A stretch of 64,000 nucleotides of DNA from Siderastrea siderea (GCA_964030785.1 OZ034969.1:189501-253500); one strand, 5' to 3'. Positions 22,401-34,059 are shown, counted from the first letter of the stretch. Made by a program: numbers and translations. Notes: generated from the sequence alone by a model not told the origin.

Positions 22401-23270
22401 TTGATTTCTGGTTTGCTGGCAATGTCAGTGATACTGTTTGCATTCCTAAGGAAATATAGTAAGTGCATTGGTTTGTGTTATTTATAATTTGTACCTAAAT
22501 GTCAGAGCAGAACTCCAAGCTGCAACTGTTTGATTTTGGTTAAGTAATGGCAAACAGAACTGTTAGAAAGGTCTCCAATTTAACAATGTGTTTCAACAGT
22601 GCAGTGCTAAATTAGACAAAGTGAAAAGTTTGATAATGGTATGCAACATACCCTCGTTATCTTGAGCCCCAGCTATTTCAAAGTGTAACCTGCTTACTCA
22701 GGTCACCTCATATTCATCAACCACAGGTGGAATAATTTTATTTGATTACAAAAGAATATGAAGAATATGTGGTAACTGTAGAGTTTTACCTTAACATGAA
22801 CCAGCAACTGTATCATGTTATTTACAGCTAGGTAGATTTTATAGTTCTCAAGTCATCAAAAATGCTTTTGTTATTTAGGTATATCTTTTATATCTTTGTC
22901 TTCTAGCAATTCTAATCACATTTTTAAGCAGTTACGTTAAATCCAACTTTGAACTGCATTTAGTGTTCTGACAATGACAGTTGTCATTTTCAAGACATGT
23001 CAAAATTAAAGAGTGTTGTGCATTTTCTCAAAATGGCAATTTGTTTGTATTAGTGAGGGAGGTATGACTGTAGTTGAATCCTTAAGTGACTGTTCATTGA
23101 ATGCGAAAGGTAATCCTGGGGACTTGTGTTCAGTTTAGTAATTATTATTTCTGTTATTAGTTGGTCCAGAAAAGCCTCGCACACTCACTCCTGAATGGGA
23201 AGCAGATTCTGTCAAGAAGGCAAAGCGACTGAGAGCAAACCCCATCACTGGAATAAGTTCCAAGCCCTAA
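19443..23270 (+). CDS. COX4: Cytochrome c oxidase subunit 4, mitochondrial
   Basis: Three exons: 19443-19638, 22327-22458 and 23161-23270 (TAA), giving 145 residues. Frame is kept across both introns (split codons T|TG and A|TT). The start ATG opens a basic, Ser-rich mitochondrial presequence (MAGLLRMGALPRLYSRIACR). Family landmarks follow: KEKGPWSELSKQEKIDLYRAQF (shown as KEKGPWSELS and EKIDLYRAQF), a single membrane helix MVGLISGLLAMSVILFAFL at residues 88-106, and the C-terminal TPEWEADSVKKAKRLRANPI-type tail that sits in the intermembrane space. It is a nuclear-encoded structural subunit of complex IV in the inner membrane, where subunit 4 mediates ATP regulation in known systems. Intron 1 is 2.7 kb. 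Two AATAAA signals lie at 23387-23392 and 23395-23400. The product is slightly shorter than vertebrate COX4. Confidence 0.93.
19639..22326. other. COX4 intron 1, no second gene seen
   Basis: Contains a C-rich stretch at 20195-20300 (acccccctgccttcgg..., aacccccctcccgttc) that looks like decayed mobile-element sequence, and a short tgag repeat at 21598-21613. No framed exon was found. Confidence 0.4.
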
Positions 23271-23386
23271 GTGAAATTGTTAGAGATGTTATTTCTTGAT
23301 CAATTTTGTTGTAATCCCACTTAAACAGTGTGTTAATTTTCAGAGATTTGGGATTTTTGTGTTTAACTGTGTGCCAATTTTGTGTA

Positions 23387-23400
23387 AATAAAAAAATAAA
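23387..23400 (+). terminator. COX4 polyadenylation signals
   Basis: Two overlapping-region AATAAA hexamers (23387-23392, 23395-23400) 117-130 bp after the stop codon. Confidence 0.75.
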
Positions 23401-23577
23401 ACACTGTTCTAAATTTTAATTATCGTTGTCTGCTGTTGAGGGAATCTCTCTTTTGTCATTTTGACGGTTAGCAATGAATGCAAACAACAATGAAGAGGAC
23501 ATTGAGATAGTGTGTCAGAAAAGCTAACTTACCTGAAATCCCCTCGAAAGTGCTTTCCTCACAGCCAAAGATTTTAA

Positions 23578-24008
23578 AGTGCACCTAACCCCAAAATATT
23601 TTTTCGCTAAAATAACTCTTTGCACCTGTTCGAAAAGCATTACGCCTTTTTTTTTTATGAAATCCCCCTCAGTCTTGACTTTTTATAGGCTGCAAAAGTT
23701 ACAAAATCTAGCCATCATCTCGTACACGACCGAGCTAGTGAGGGCATGGGTCTATTCTGGATTTGACATCACAAACTGATTTGCATCTCCTTAAGTCTTT
23801 GTAAACATGCATGCAAAGCAGTTTGTGACGTCAAATCAAGAATAGACCCATGCCCCTTCTAACTCGGTTGTGTGACAAATGGTGCTTAGTTTGTCGTAAG
23901 TTTTGAAGCCGATAAAAAAGTCAAAAACTGCAAATAATGGCGAAATGTTTTTAAAATAGGTGCAAAGATTTATATTAGTGTAAAAAATATTTTGGGGTTA
24001 GGTGCACT
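23578..24008. mobile_element. MITE with TTAA target duplication, 431 bp
   Basis: Near-perfect foldback: AGTGCACCTAACCCCAAAAT at the left and its complement at the right, flanked by TTAA at 23574-23577 and 24009-24012. Inverted homology (including gggcatgggtctattct) extends through most of its length. TTAA targets suggest piggyBac- or Kolobok-type mobilisation. Confidence 0.8.
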
Positions 24009-24012
24009 TTAA

Positions 24013-24933
24013 AGGAAATCAAATTCTTTTATTATATACTTAAAAAACCGCCCAGGAAGTTAAGTAGAATGTCCCCCACCTTAGAGAGTGCTTTTTAAAA
24101 TTCTATTTTCAGTAATCTTTGGAGGGTGTATGTCTGTTGTTACGCTACCTGTGGCAGAATGAGTGTATTGGCCCTTCAGGATAAATAAAGTTTTTTATTT
24201 TATTTTATTTATTCGAGTGGAGGCGTTTTTACAACAAAATACAGTAACCACTTCGCCTGTCATAAAATCATTCAAGACAAATTTCTCTGCCCGGGTTCAC
24301 AGAAAAATCTTATCCGGAAGTCAAGATTATCAGAAAGTGTTTCATTTTACAACATTTCTTTATTTTGTCCTCAGCTTCTCATTTTAACCTATGTAGGGCT
24401 AGTGCTCTTTCCAAGTCTAAAAATACAGTGATGTCTTCTTCAACTGAAAAACTGGATGTGCCTGGCCTATTGTTATCTGTTGTAATGCCACAGAATTATG
24501 ATATACTTGTTTATGTAATAAAACTTGCCTGAATCCACCAATGGTAGGAAATCATTGAGCTTTTAAGTATTATAAAAAATGTCGTTTTCTCAGATTGTTT
24601 CAGGACGTTTTAAGGGAAGATATTTGGTAAGCTAACAAGGGAATCTCATCCCCCGATTTTCCTAGCTGCTGTTGACCCCATTTTGTACGACATATTTTTA
24701 TATCAGGAGAAAGTTTGAGGTGACTGATTTCATTAAAGAAACTCTAGTTCATCATAATTAAACTGAATATTTCAGGTTTTTCTAACTATTGCTTAAACGT
24801 CTAAACTTACATACTGATGTCTCGGGGTTCAACTAAAAATCTTCAAATGCGTGGGCTGCTGTAGTTTACATGTTATAATCAATCTCATGCACTAAACCTA
24901 AGCCGATCCTTATTTCCCTCCGCGTGTTACAGT
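24013..24933. other. Intergenic, no gene seen
   Basis: AT-rich with a 'ttttattttattttattta' tail at 24190-24215 following aataaagtt, which resembles the 3' end of a retroelement. It also contains the 3' flank of the minus-strand gene at 24934. Confidence 0.35.
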
Positions 24934-25788
24934 CTAGCTCCAAAGATAAATGATGTTGTAATAATTGGTCGTCTCCACAATGGTGGTTCTCCCAGACTGA
25001 TATGTGCGAGTGGTAGATTTGACGAACTCTGTCTTCACGGACAAACTCAGCGTTTGATAGGAGCCATCAATATGCCGAATACGCTCTTCGTGTAACTTGT
25101 ACGTTCCCTTTGGAAGTACATCTTTGGTGGCGTTAGAAGTGCCATCCCCAGAACTACGAATGGCTCGCTGAAGTGCAGAAGGCAGCGAGCTAAAATATCT
25201 TCCTCTCAAGGCAAGGTTGCGAGCATTGGAGGTGATTCTTTCGATGCGTTTTTTGTTCCATCGGTTCAGGATCTCCGACTGAGCCTTCTCCGCGGTATCC
25301 GACAAATGTTTCATCTGCTGTCTTGTTTCCTCCGAAGCGGATCCGGAGAGGACAAGCTTCTGCAAAGAAAGCAACGGCTCTACCACGCTTTGCGGGATAA
25401 AAACTTGCCATCCTCCTCCGAAGTATGGGCCTTGAGAAGCAGCGAAGCCTTCGTACAACAACACCCCGTTTGGTACAAGCAGTGAACTCCTCGCCTGTAG
25501 ACTATTCCAGTTGCGCGAGACAGCCATGTCAAAGCGAAACGCCTCGTTTCCATCACGTTGATCAACCGTCCAATACTGACCCACTTCATTTGCAGGGCCA
25601 CCATGCAGTCTGTGAAGGACAAGAAAGTCATCTTTCGGGGTTGTTATCAAGTAGCTTCCTCCCCGAAAGTTTTTGTCGTGATTTCCATCCATGACGCAGA
25701 AAGGACCAAACTCCACCGCAGAAATCTTCATTTTGACCTCTGTTTTTCCGTGGGGAGAATCTGATGTAGCTGATCTTCCACTAGCCAT
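24934..25788 (-). CDS. Single-exon protein with a segment resembling bacterial polymorphic-toxin (ART-like) domains
   Basis: An uninterrupted 284-codon frame on the minus strand, ATG at 25788, TAG at 24934; no introns, unlike COX4, DECR1 and the NLR gene. No signal peptide or membrane segment. Residues 55-135 hold the suggestive pattern: LHRLHGG, GQYWTVDQ, AVSRNWNSL, then a VPNGVLLYEGFAASQG run followed by GGGWQVFIP. From memory of the families, this order of R-G, Y-W-T, W-N, P-x-G-x2-YEG and GGG-x-QV-IP is seen in C-terminal domains of secreted bacterial toxins thought to be ADP-ribosyltransferase-like; a search is needed to confirm. Residues 160-185 are helical and charged, and the C-terminus (235-284) is Ser/Thr/Tyr-rich. 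Activity and host role are unknown; a domesticated transferred gene is one possibility. Confidence 0.6.
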   Translation of the reverse strand: MASGRSATSDSPHGKTEVKMKISAVEFGPFCVMDGNHDKNFRGGSYLITTPKDDFLVLHRLHGGPANEVGQYWTVDQRDGNEAFRFDMAVSRNWNSLQARSSLLVPNGVLLYEGFAASQGPYFGGGWQVFIPQSVVEPLLSLQKLVLSGSASEETRQQMKHLSDTAEKAQSEILNRWNKKRIERITSNARNLALRGRYFSSLPSALQRAIRSSGDGTSNATKDVLPKGTYKLHEERIRHIDGSYQTLSLSVKTEFVKSTTRTYQSGRTTIVETTNYYNIIYLWS

Positions 25789-25997
25789 TTTTTAAATGTC
25801 GCTTGGTTGTTTACGCGATTTGATAACGAAAGCGAAGCTGGGTGGAATGAAGGCGGAAGCGCAATTTCGTACCCAGGACCCTGGTGCATAAGCCTTAACA
25901 GTATGTTTACTGTAAGTTCCCCTCCACATGAATTTATTTGTTTTTCATTGTATTTTTGCTTTGTCACAAGGATTTTTTTATTGTTAATGAGTAACGA

Positions 25998-25998
25998 G

Positions 25999-26052
<54 letters not shown>

Positions 26053-26126
26053 GTGATGGTGATGATGATGACGACGACGACGACGACGACGATGATGATG
26101 ATGATGATGATGATAATAATAATAAA
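25998..26126. repeat. Compound trinucleotide microsatellite (AAT)n-(GAT)n-(GAC)n-(GAT)n-(AAT)n
   Basis: Over 120 bp of pure trinucleotide repeats, symmetrical in unit order. It produces spurious ORFs of poly-Ile/Met/Thr or poly-His/Tyr. Confidence 0.95.
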
Positions 26127-26666
26127 GCGCAGTTTCAGCTTGTTTTAGAGTTTGAGGTAGAGTGTCACAAAGTCCGTTGACCATAGGTAGCTGTTGAGAC
26201 GTTTGGAAAAGTAGGCGAGCAGAGTAGTGAAGCGAGCGCACTGGTTTATAGCAGTTGATAAGCGAAGTTAGGTAGGTGGGCGATTGTCCATTGAATGAAG
26301 TATAAGGTGGAACTACACTGTATATAGTTTTAAGCGGACTTACGGAGAGAACGTTATTGAAAACGGAGATCTTAATTTAGCGAGACAGCATTTCTAAACT
26401 TTTCCATCCACACGAATCCGTTTTCATTCACTCTCGCTGTCCATCGATCGCGTAAAATCTGTAAGCGATCAAAAACGCTTGAACTTCGTTTTTCTATCGT
26501 TTCTGTGTGGATAGACTTTCTAATAGTCCTTTCCAGTATTGTTTTCCCATATAGATATAAGTCAGTTTTCCTTCTCCCATGCTTTGTGTTGGTTTCGCTC
26601 GTCCTCGCGACTTCATCACTCGAAAATCCCATGAAAAAGCACATAATGGTCGTACATAACTATCAA
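26127..26666. other. Intergenic, possible decayed transposon end
   Basis: Contains 'ttttccatccacacgaatccgttttc'-like sequence at 26400-26425 with tttctgtgtggatagac at 26498-26514 (an outward inverted motif, atccacac / gtgtggat), reminiscent of DNA-transposon termini. Nothing coding. Confidence 0.3.
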
Positions 26667-26673
26667 CCGGCAA

Positions 26674-27913
26674 CACAGGTAACCAAAGCGTAATATGAGA
26701 GTTTGTATGGAGCTGAAATTCGATCAAAAATAATCGGCGGTTTTCCGCCGAAAATACATTAAAATCAAAATAAAGTTTAAAAAACCTTACCTGTTGTGTG
26801 TTTGCTGTGTTTTTATCGCTTTTCCGAGCTTCCGGAGGCCGTTTTGGGCGATTTTCTTCTTAACGGTCGACGCGCCGGCATGTCACGTACTAAAGACAGC
26901 TAAAGGTAGGAAAACGGGAATTCAAAATTGCCAACCGACACTCGAGGTCCCGATCAAAATACCCGCTAAAAATCGATTCAGTCTAAAGTCAGAGCTTTAA
27001 AACCACAACACATTTCAAAAAGGATAAATCTCCTACCTTTCTATGTGATTCAATCGTCAATTAGTTTATCTCTCGAAGTACAGCCCTGCATTAAAAATGA
27101 ACTAACTTTTCGAAATCGCCGCCATCACAGGCTTGTAAGGAAAAGAGGGTCAAAACTAACGGTCAAGCCTGGGACAAAGCGCCAAATTTCGCTCCACCGG
27201 GGGACGGCATGAGTGACTTCTATGTCGCCAAATGCCAAGCTCACCCCCTCTCCGGTAAATCAAGTGTTGTACCTCTCAAATTTCGGCGGGAAATCGTGCG
27301 CGGGTCGCATTCAGGTATAAAACTTGACTTACCAGAGAGAGGGTGAGTTTGGCATTTGCCGACATAGAAGTCACTCAAGTCGTCCCCCGGTGGAGCGTAA
27401 TTTGGCGCTTTGTCCCAGGCTTGACCGTTAGTTTTGACCCTCTTTTCCTTACAAACCTGTGATGGCGGCGATTTCGAAAAGTTAGTTCATTTTTAATGCA
27501 GGGCTGTACTTCGAGAGATAAACTAATTGACGATTGAATCACATAGAAAGGTGGGAGATTTATCCTTTTTGAAATGTGTTGTGGTTTTAAAGCTCTGACT
27601 TTAGATTGAATCGATTTTTAGCGGGTGTTTTGATCGGGACCTCGAGTGTCGGTTGGCAAATTTGAATTCCCGTTTTCCTACCTTTAGCTGTCTTTAGTAC
27701 GTGACATGCCGTCGCGTCGACCGTTAAGCAGAAAATCGCCCAAAACGGCCTCCGGAAGCTCGGAAAAGCGATAAAAACACAGCAAACACACAACAGGTAA
27801 GGTTTTTTAAACTTTATTTTGATTTTAATGTATTTTCGGCGGAAAACCGCCGATTATTTTCGATCGAATTTCAGCTCCATACAAACTCTCATATTACGCT
27901 TTGGTTACCTGTG
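26674..27913. mobile_element. Giant foldback element, 1240 bp, about 590-bp inverted arms, 7-bp target duplication
   Basis: The left arm from CACAGGTAACCAAAGCG (26674) to about 27265 is repeated inverted, at over 95 percent identity by eye, from about 27322 to 27913; only about 55 bp separates the arms (27266-27321). Target duplication CCGGCAA at 26667-26673 and 27914-27920. Mirror-image ORFs of 68 residues in both arms are a consequence of the symmetry and not genes. Same family as 42286-43994. Confidence 0.9.
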
Positions 27914-27920
27914 CCGGCAA

Positions 27921-30852
27921 CATAGGCTCGACAACCGATTTTACCATCATCGTTTGCAATTCTTTCTTAGTTGCCTATAGACTAAACCGAAGAGTAACTG
28001 GGCTTTTCCGTGTTATAAGAACTGCTTCGCTGCAGAAATTTGTGGAGTGTAATTGTGCAAGGAAGAGATCAAACTCGGAAATAAAGCATTAGGCGCTAAA
28101 TGGCGTCCATTTTAACTCACTTTTAACCAACATCACACAAATTCTTTCGATTTCGCGGCTTCCAGAAAGCTCATGTGTATTTTGGGGAGATTTATTCACA
28201 AGAATAAGATACCCGAAATTATTTTTGGCGCCCCTAGGCTAAGCTGAGGTTCGAGAAGAACAGATAAAAACAAAGGTGGGACTCCCACTGTGAAAACAAT
28301 ATCGCTACGCAATTTACGTGATTCAACTATTGGAGTTAGGGATACCAGTCACAATTTAATCGTTATTATTACAAGAGCGTCTAATGGCCCGCATTAAAAC
28401 CATGCACGATTTATTATAACTATTACCTGACAAATGTCCAAGCGCTGCCAAACTAAAACCACAAACCGAAAAAGACAGGCCACAGGTAATTTTCGTCATC
28501 AAAAAATGATCTTTAAACGGCCGAAAATTTTACTCGCCGTAAACCCACAAACGCTCCAACTTGTGATGTTTCTAGGCTTTCTATCAACGCCACAAAGATG
28601 TTCTGCTTGGCATATCAAGAGGACAATACTGAAATTATAAAAAGAATAATTAGTTAACACACCAAATATTGCTCTTTGGACTAAGCCAATCCTCCATTAC
28701 GAAGGCTTTTCCCTGGGTGATTTAAATCAATTAATTTTAGTTCAGTGTAATTCCATTTGACATTAAAGCACCTGAAAGTTTCCTTCGACTTTGCTTCTTC
28801 TTTTCTTAAAATTAGCATGAAAAAATCACTCGGACTTCGGGCTTTGTCTCAAAATATGTATGTCGTTTAAAATGTTGGTAGCAGTAACTTCAATGGATAA
28901 TCCAAAACGTAAAAGAGAAATAAAGTCTTTAATTTGAACTGCTGCTGACTCTCTATTTATGACCATTTTTCACAAACTGAGACGTTTATCGACAAATGAG
29001 CGACTAATTAAACTTTTAGCTTCAAAAGAATTGAATTTCCCATGATCAAGCTGAACCGGCTTTTCCTCCAGAGGCTTTAACTTGAATTAGTTGCTGACCT
29101 CTGATGCTGATGAAACGTTTCCTCAGCTAGTATTTGAGAGCAACTTACCCTTCCCTGGAGGAAAGATTGCGCTTGGCATGCGTTCACTCACTGAATTTAA
29201 TACACCGATTGACAAACTTTGCGAAATCTGTCAGTTACAATTTTTATCAATGAGTAATTAGGTAGGGTGGTTATTGTTAGCGCCCCCGAGATCACCTCAT
29301 ACACAATTTTACCTTCGCTGACAATACATTGTAAGAAGAGAGAATTCAGCATTCGGAGCGGTAAGCTTGTTTTATATTTTCAATTTCCAATTTTGTAAAG
29401 TCAGTAAATGTAATTTTTGGGTTTAGTCAGTAAAGGTAAGCACCCTCAGATGTCTTCGATCAGTGGGTAGAACAGTTGCTAGAATAAAATGCATTTCCTC
29501 CCTTCATTTCATGGGACGAATAACGATAATGCGAGAACGTCCTCAGTCTCAGGGAGGAAGTCTTTAGGGTTTGTTTTGGCAGCATACGTCCAAAAAACTT
29601 AATACCGATGTTATAGATGGCAGAGCAAAATGAACGTTTTGAACAGACTCAATCTTGAGATACTGAATCACTCAACCCATGGGTAGATGACGTGGTTAAA
29701 TCACCATTAAATAAAATAAAGGATAGTTGTTCCCTAATACCGTAGTCTCCGAAAACAAGCTGTGGAGAACTTACGTTGTACTTCTCTTGTCTTGTCCTTT
29801 TTTCTCACGAAACTGCTTACTAATTTAGAATGAAATTTTTTTCGGCCGTTTATACGAGAAACATTATGGAACGGCTACAATAAAAGAAGGGAACGGTCCT
29901 CAAACCTAGGTGGAACGGCAAGGACTGTTTACAGCGGGACGGAATTTCAGAGACCAAACATGGTTGAGTCTGCGTTAATTAGTAGACCACTGTCATTCGT
30001 GTGCGCCGCACATGCTCGTAACACTCGTAAAGTAAAATGGCGACGGACGATATTAGATTATCACTTTGTCTGTCGCGTTTGCTTTCAAGAAGGAAATTAT
30101 CAAGTGGATCTTTCTTGAAGCAGCGTGAAACGAAGACAAGCTTAGAAATACATGTAATAAAACGTCAACTTCCTCATCGGCCCAAACGTTGGAGTCCTTT
30201 TCTTTCGCTCTTTTTTTTCGATTTATTTTTCTTCGGTCCCTTTTCTTGACTTCTTTCCGCCATTATTGCAAGATTTGAGCTTAATACGCATGTGCGCAGA
30301 AGTAAACAACTGGGGACAAAATAGTGCCGGCTCATAACAAACAAATCGTACGGGTACGTGAGTGTTTACACGATGCACAAGAACTAAAGCAACCGGTACG
30401 GAACCAATTTTTATCCGTGCCGTTCCACGACGGGGCCATGGGCGCCTATGGGTCCCAGAACGGCTCGGGTAAAAGTAGGGTACCGTATCGTTTACACAAA
30501 ATAAATTGTCCGAGTCGTACTACTTTTTTCCCGACCCGTTCCTTTTTTTTTTCTGTCGCGTTAACGGGCCTTTAATGGCCCTAAAATAGGATCGAATTCT
30601 ATTTATTTGCCATCGCGTCTTCCCGAAGCTTCGATTCTTGGCACTTCCATTGTTAGGATTCCAATAGTTTTGAAGACAACATCGAGGCTGCTAAAAATTA
30701 TATTCACCGATACTTTTCTTTACTAATCATAATACTATACTCTTTAGAAACACTTTCCATGTATCTGATTATTATTGTTATTATTTAGACGCGATTCTTG
30801 AAGTCAGCGGAAAGCAACTATAAAATGTAGATGAGATGTTTTATCTTCTGAC
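27921..30852. other. 2.9 kb without a recognised gene
   Basis: AT-rich. A 70-codon ORF at 30037-30249 (starts MATDDIRLSLCLSRLLSRRK, ends in poly-Phe) and GC-richer surroundings with aacgg/ccgtt motifs (29880-29945, 30320-30560) look like decayed transposon sequence, but no family could be assigned. No splice-framed exon was found. Confidence 0.3.
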
Positions 30853-31719
30853 TTACCCCACACCATTGGCCAATTTGTAAATAATCTGACACTTGCAGCT
30901 AGCGAGAAATATGACGCTTGCTTTCTGACCAATACTAATATCCGTAGGGATGGACTGAAACAGAACGAACTTGATGCCCTCCCACTTGTAAATAAACGAG
31001 TCGGTGTTGAAATTACTCCCGTTGTAGTAGTTGGCAAAGGCGAGGAATGTGTCACTGTTGTTGTTGAAGAACTTCACATCGTATGCTCTATACGTCTGAA
31101 GAGCCTGCAGTTTGACAAAGCTGTTCCCTGACCACTTGAATACTTTGGAATGGACAGTTCCGCTGTTGGGAGTTGGCAAAGTTTCATGGTTTCTTTCAAA
31201 CGCCGTGCTTCCCTCAGCTTCCCTGGTTCTTATCTCCTGAAACTTTTCAAACTGGTTGTCCTTCCATTTGTAAATAACTGCGTTTGTATACGTATTCGTA
31301 ACGGCGAGAAACAGTTCCTGTGACATTTAAACAAAATTAAAACTGGTCGCTCCATTTGTTGGAATGTTTTGGAAAGCGACAAACTGGTGTCCATTCCACT
31401 GGTAAATAACAGAGTTCAGTTCGAATGAAGCCCCATCATAGCGATTGGCAACAGCGAGGTAATGTTTGTCGGTGATCGTAAAATATTCGATGTCCCATGC
31501 TCCGCTGGTGACTATGGTCTGGTAGAGGAAGAACTTTCCTGTTAAATTGTCCAGTTTGTAGATGAAAGAGTCTGTTTGGTATTTCTCAGTATCATCGTAA
31601 TTGTTGGCGAGCACGAGAAACAGAGTTCCATTGATGCTGTTCTGTTCAACATCAACAGCTCCTCTCAGTGGTCGGTAAATCTTGATATTTTTCAAAGCGA
31701 TGTAAACCACTGGAATAAT
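30853..31719 (-). pseudogene. EAR (epitempin/EPTP) repeat protein, TSPEAR-like, with in-frame stop
   Basis: An exon begins at 31719 after a tttctttcaaag acceptor. It encodes about four EAR repeats, the beta-propeller repeats of LGI proteins and TSPEAR: examples are NGTLFLVLANNYDD...DSFIYK, HYLAVANRYDG...VIYQWNG, TFLAFANYYNG...SFIYKWEG. A TAA at 31329-31327 interrupts the second repeat, and the same frame continues immediately (MSQELFLAVTN...VIYKWKD), so a Lys-type codon probably became a stop. Downstream of about 30960 the repeat pattern dissolves, with a likely frameshift. Family members are secreted or surface adhesion/receptor proteins. A plausible first exon with a signal peptide lies at 32716-32785. 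Degraded copy is the best reading; a sequencing error at the stop is possible. Confidence 0.65.
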
Positions 31720-32715
31720 CTTTGAAAGAAAGACAAACATGTAACATTAAACACCAAAAACATATCAATGCCACATTTAAAAAAGACACATGGTATTGAT
31801 ATTGCAATCAAGTGTCGAAAACGCCCTCAGAGGGAATTACATCTTTTGAGCTTTGTTTTTTTTTTCTGAGGGCCGTCAGGAATGGGGAGGATCCAGAAAA
31901 TTTCAAAAGCGGAGGCTTCATTGTATATGTATAGATACATGAACTTTATTTAAACACAAATTTTAGAGAAGCCAGAAGGCTAATTTTATCTCTGTGTAAC
32001 AAAAAAAGTGAAAAAAAAACTTACTTACATTACAAATATCTAACATAATTATCTAAAATTTTACATTGTATCACAGAAAAAAGTCATAACAAGAAATTTT
32101 CAAGACGACAAGGGTATGATCGCCAGGAGCATTTGCATTCCCTGCGATCTGAGAGCAGTTTTCATCACATCTGAGGAAAAAGAAACATTCACTTTACCAC
32201 TGTACTTGCTTAGGTTATACGAAAAGGAATAAAGAACATTTCTATCCTTGACCTTTTACCTCCAGATAACCTTTGTGATTCTTAAATTTTGGTCGAAATT
32301 GGTATTCAGGATTTCAAAGTGACAACGCCCATAATTGAATAACTCGGTACTTACCCGAAAGATTTCTTTTGCATCTTCAATGCATAATAAGTGCACTTTA
32401 ATGAACCAAGTACGATAAAAAAGCAATGCTGATTCAACGGTAGGGAAACTGTATATTTACCAATATTTCAAAAGGCACAGCCTTTCTTCTTCAGGGTCTT
32501 ACAGAGAATGACTCTAATAAGTTTAGTACAGCTACGACTATGTATACTATTAAAAAAATTTCTCTCCTGCTGGTTGGACGATAATTACCTAGGTGGATTT
32601 TTTTCCTATGTCCATTTTTATCTGTCGATCATTGTGCGTCATCACAGAATATATAAACATATACTAAAGTGCTGTTTACCTAAACATTTTATTTAACACG
32701 CTATTTGATGTCTAC

Positions 32716-32785
32716 CGTTGGGCATATCCAGGCATTCTCCTCGCAACCCATGTGCAGCAATTATCAGGAAAACGACCTGCAACAT
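32716..32785 (-). CDS. Putative first coding exon with signal peptide (of the EAR-repeat gene)
   Basis: ATG at 32785 opens MLQVVFLIIAAHGLRGEC, a typical secretory signal peptide with cleavage near Gly16-Glu17, followed by a GTAGAC donor at 32715. A 3' splice site at 32171-32172 (ttcctcag) could lead to a second exon in one of two frames; one frame reads CDENCSQIAGNANAPGDHT. The connection to the EAR exon at 31719 was not resolved by frame, so the link is by proximity, strand and secretory logic. Confidence 0.4.
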
Positions 32786-32849
32786 TGTCTCTGAACCGGG
32801 TCTGCGAAAAAGAAACAGACATCACGAAATCTTGTGGCCGTATGAGAGG

Positions 32850-33225
32850 TTCAATTCCAGCTGTTACCATGCCCCTCCCCAGAATTTTTTACTTGACGTT
32901 CATTTCCCCACCCCGGGCAGATAAGAAGGAACAATACCCCACCCCTGGGACTAACTAAAAAGTAAACTGCTTTGTTTTGCAAGAAGATGAAAAAATTATT
33001 TCAATAGTTAAACAAAACCTTAACTTTCACAACCATTAAAAACCTTTTGTTCTACTGTTATTAACTGAAAAAGTCTTTAGGAATATTAATTTTTCACTCT
33101 TTTATGTTTACAACAGATTATTTTTCTGATCGATCTACCTATAAAATACGTGGATCCGCCCAGTTAATAAGACGCGATTGTGTGTCCGGGGGGGGGGGGG
33201 GTGATAAGAGCTAGAATTGATCCAC
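32850..33225. mobile_element. Decayed TIR element related to 17842-19077
   Basis: Left end gttcaattccagctgttacc followed by atgcccctcccc; right end has a 14-G run then ..gagctagaattgatcca. The ends match those of the element at 17842 in layout (caattccagct + C-rich tract). Interior is short and AT-rich. Confidence 0.45.
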
Positions 33226-33766
33226 GCGTTAGAATTTAATTTTTTACGCACAAAATAGGATTTTTTCACAAAAAACAAATAAGGAATAAACAAACCTCAA
33301 CTATCCATCTTCCCTTTCTCGATTGAAGGCGTTTTGAAATTTTGTTCCTAGATAATCCACTTTCTAAAATATCATGTTAAAAGTATGACGTCTTTAGTTT
33401 AGTATCCGCGGCAACATTTTTTTAAAGCTTCTAAGTTGCCCAGTATCCTTACAGGAGACCCAGCATTCGACCACAGAGATAAGTAGGTTGTGTCAGTCAA
33501 GCAACACATACACTTACTTACTTACACCTACATACACTTACTTCAATTCGGAAACAGAAATGATCTTTTTAGCGTCTTACTACCTCTTAGCACCCGCGTC
33601 TTCCAAACTACTAGGCGCGAAATCGGATTTAACAAAGTTTTATTGGATCTACTCGTGGCCCTATCGCCTGGCTTCCCTTTGCGATGTGTGGTCTAATGTT
33701 TCTGATGGTGGCTAATCGCAATGATGACCGTCGGAAATTCAATTGCATAAAATCAGTTATTTAACA

Positions 33767-33913
33767 GGCCCCAGTTGTTCAAAAGTTGGATAGCGCTATC
33801 CACCGGATAATTCTCTATCCAGTGGATAACGCAATTGGTTTCCCTAACACTTATCCACTGGATAGTGATTTATCCGGTGGATAGCGCTATCCAACTTTTG
33901 AACAACTGGGGCC
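33767..33913. mobile_element. 147-bp palindromic MITE, copy 1
   Basis: Ends ggccccagttgttcaaaagt and the exact complement; nested motifs ggatagcgctatcc and ccagtggataa repeat in both arms, so the whole unit can fold into one long hairpin. A second copy of the same length is at 38251-38397. Confidence 0.9.
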
Positions 33914-34059
33914 AGGCTCTGGAGAGCAGTTCATCAAATATCAGGAGATTTCAACTCAGGGAGCGATGGACATGACGTCAGCCCTGGTCGCTCTCGTAAA
34001 ATAAATAAATAAATTAATTAATTAATTAACGTAGGTATCAACGGTATTTAGCAAAGAAT

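Noticed and set aside
25807..26241. ORFs of 113 (+) and 85 (-) codons
   Set aside because: They translate the trinucleotide microsatellite into Ile/Met/Thr or Tyr/His runs; not genes.
26794..27793. Two 68-codon ORFs starting MCVCCVFIAF on opposite strands
   Set aside because: They are mirror images in the arms of the foldback element, with no other coding evidence.
30037..30249. Possible transposase start (MATDDIRLSLCLSRLLSRRK)
   Set aside because: Briefly resembles N-termini of Harbinger-type proteins, but the rest is low complexity and no conserved motif follows.
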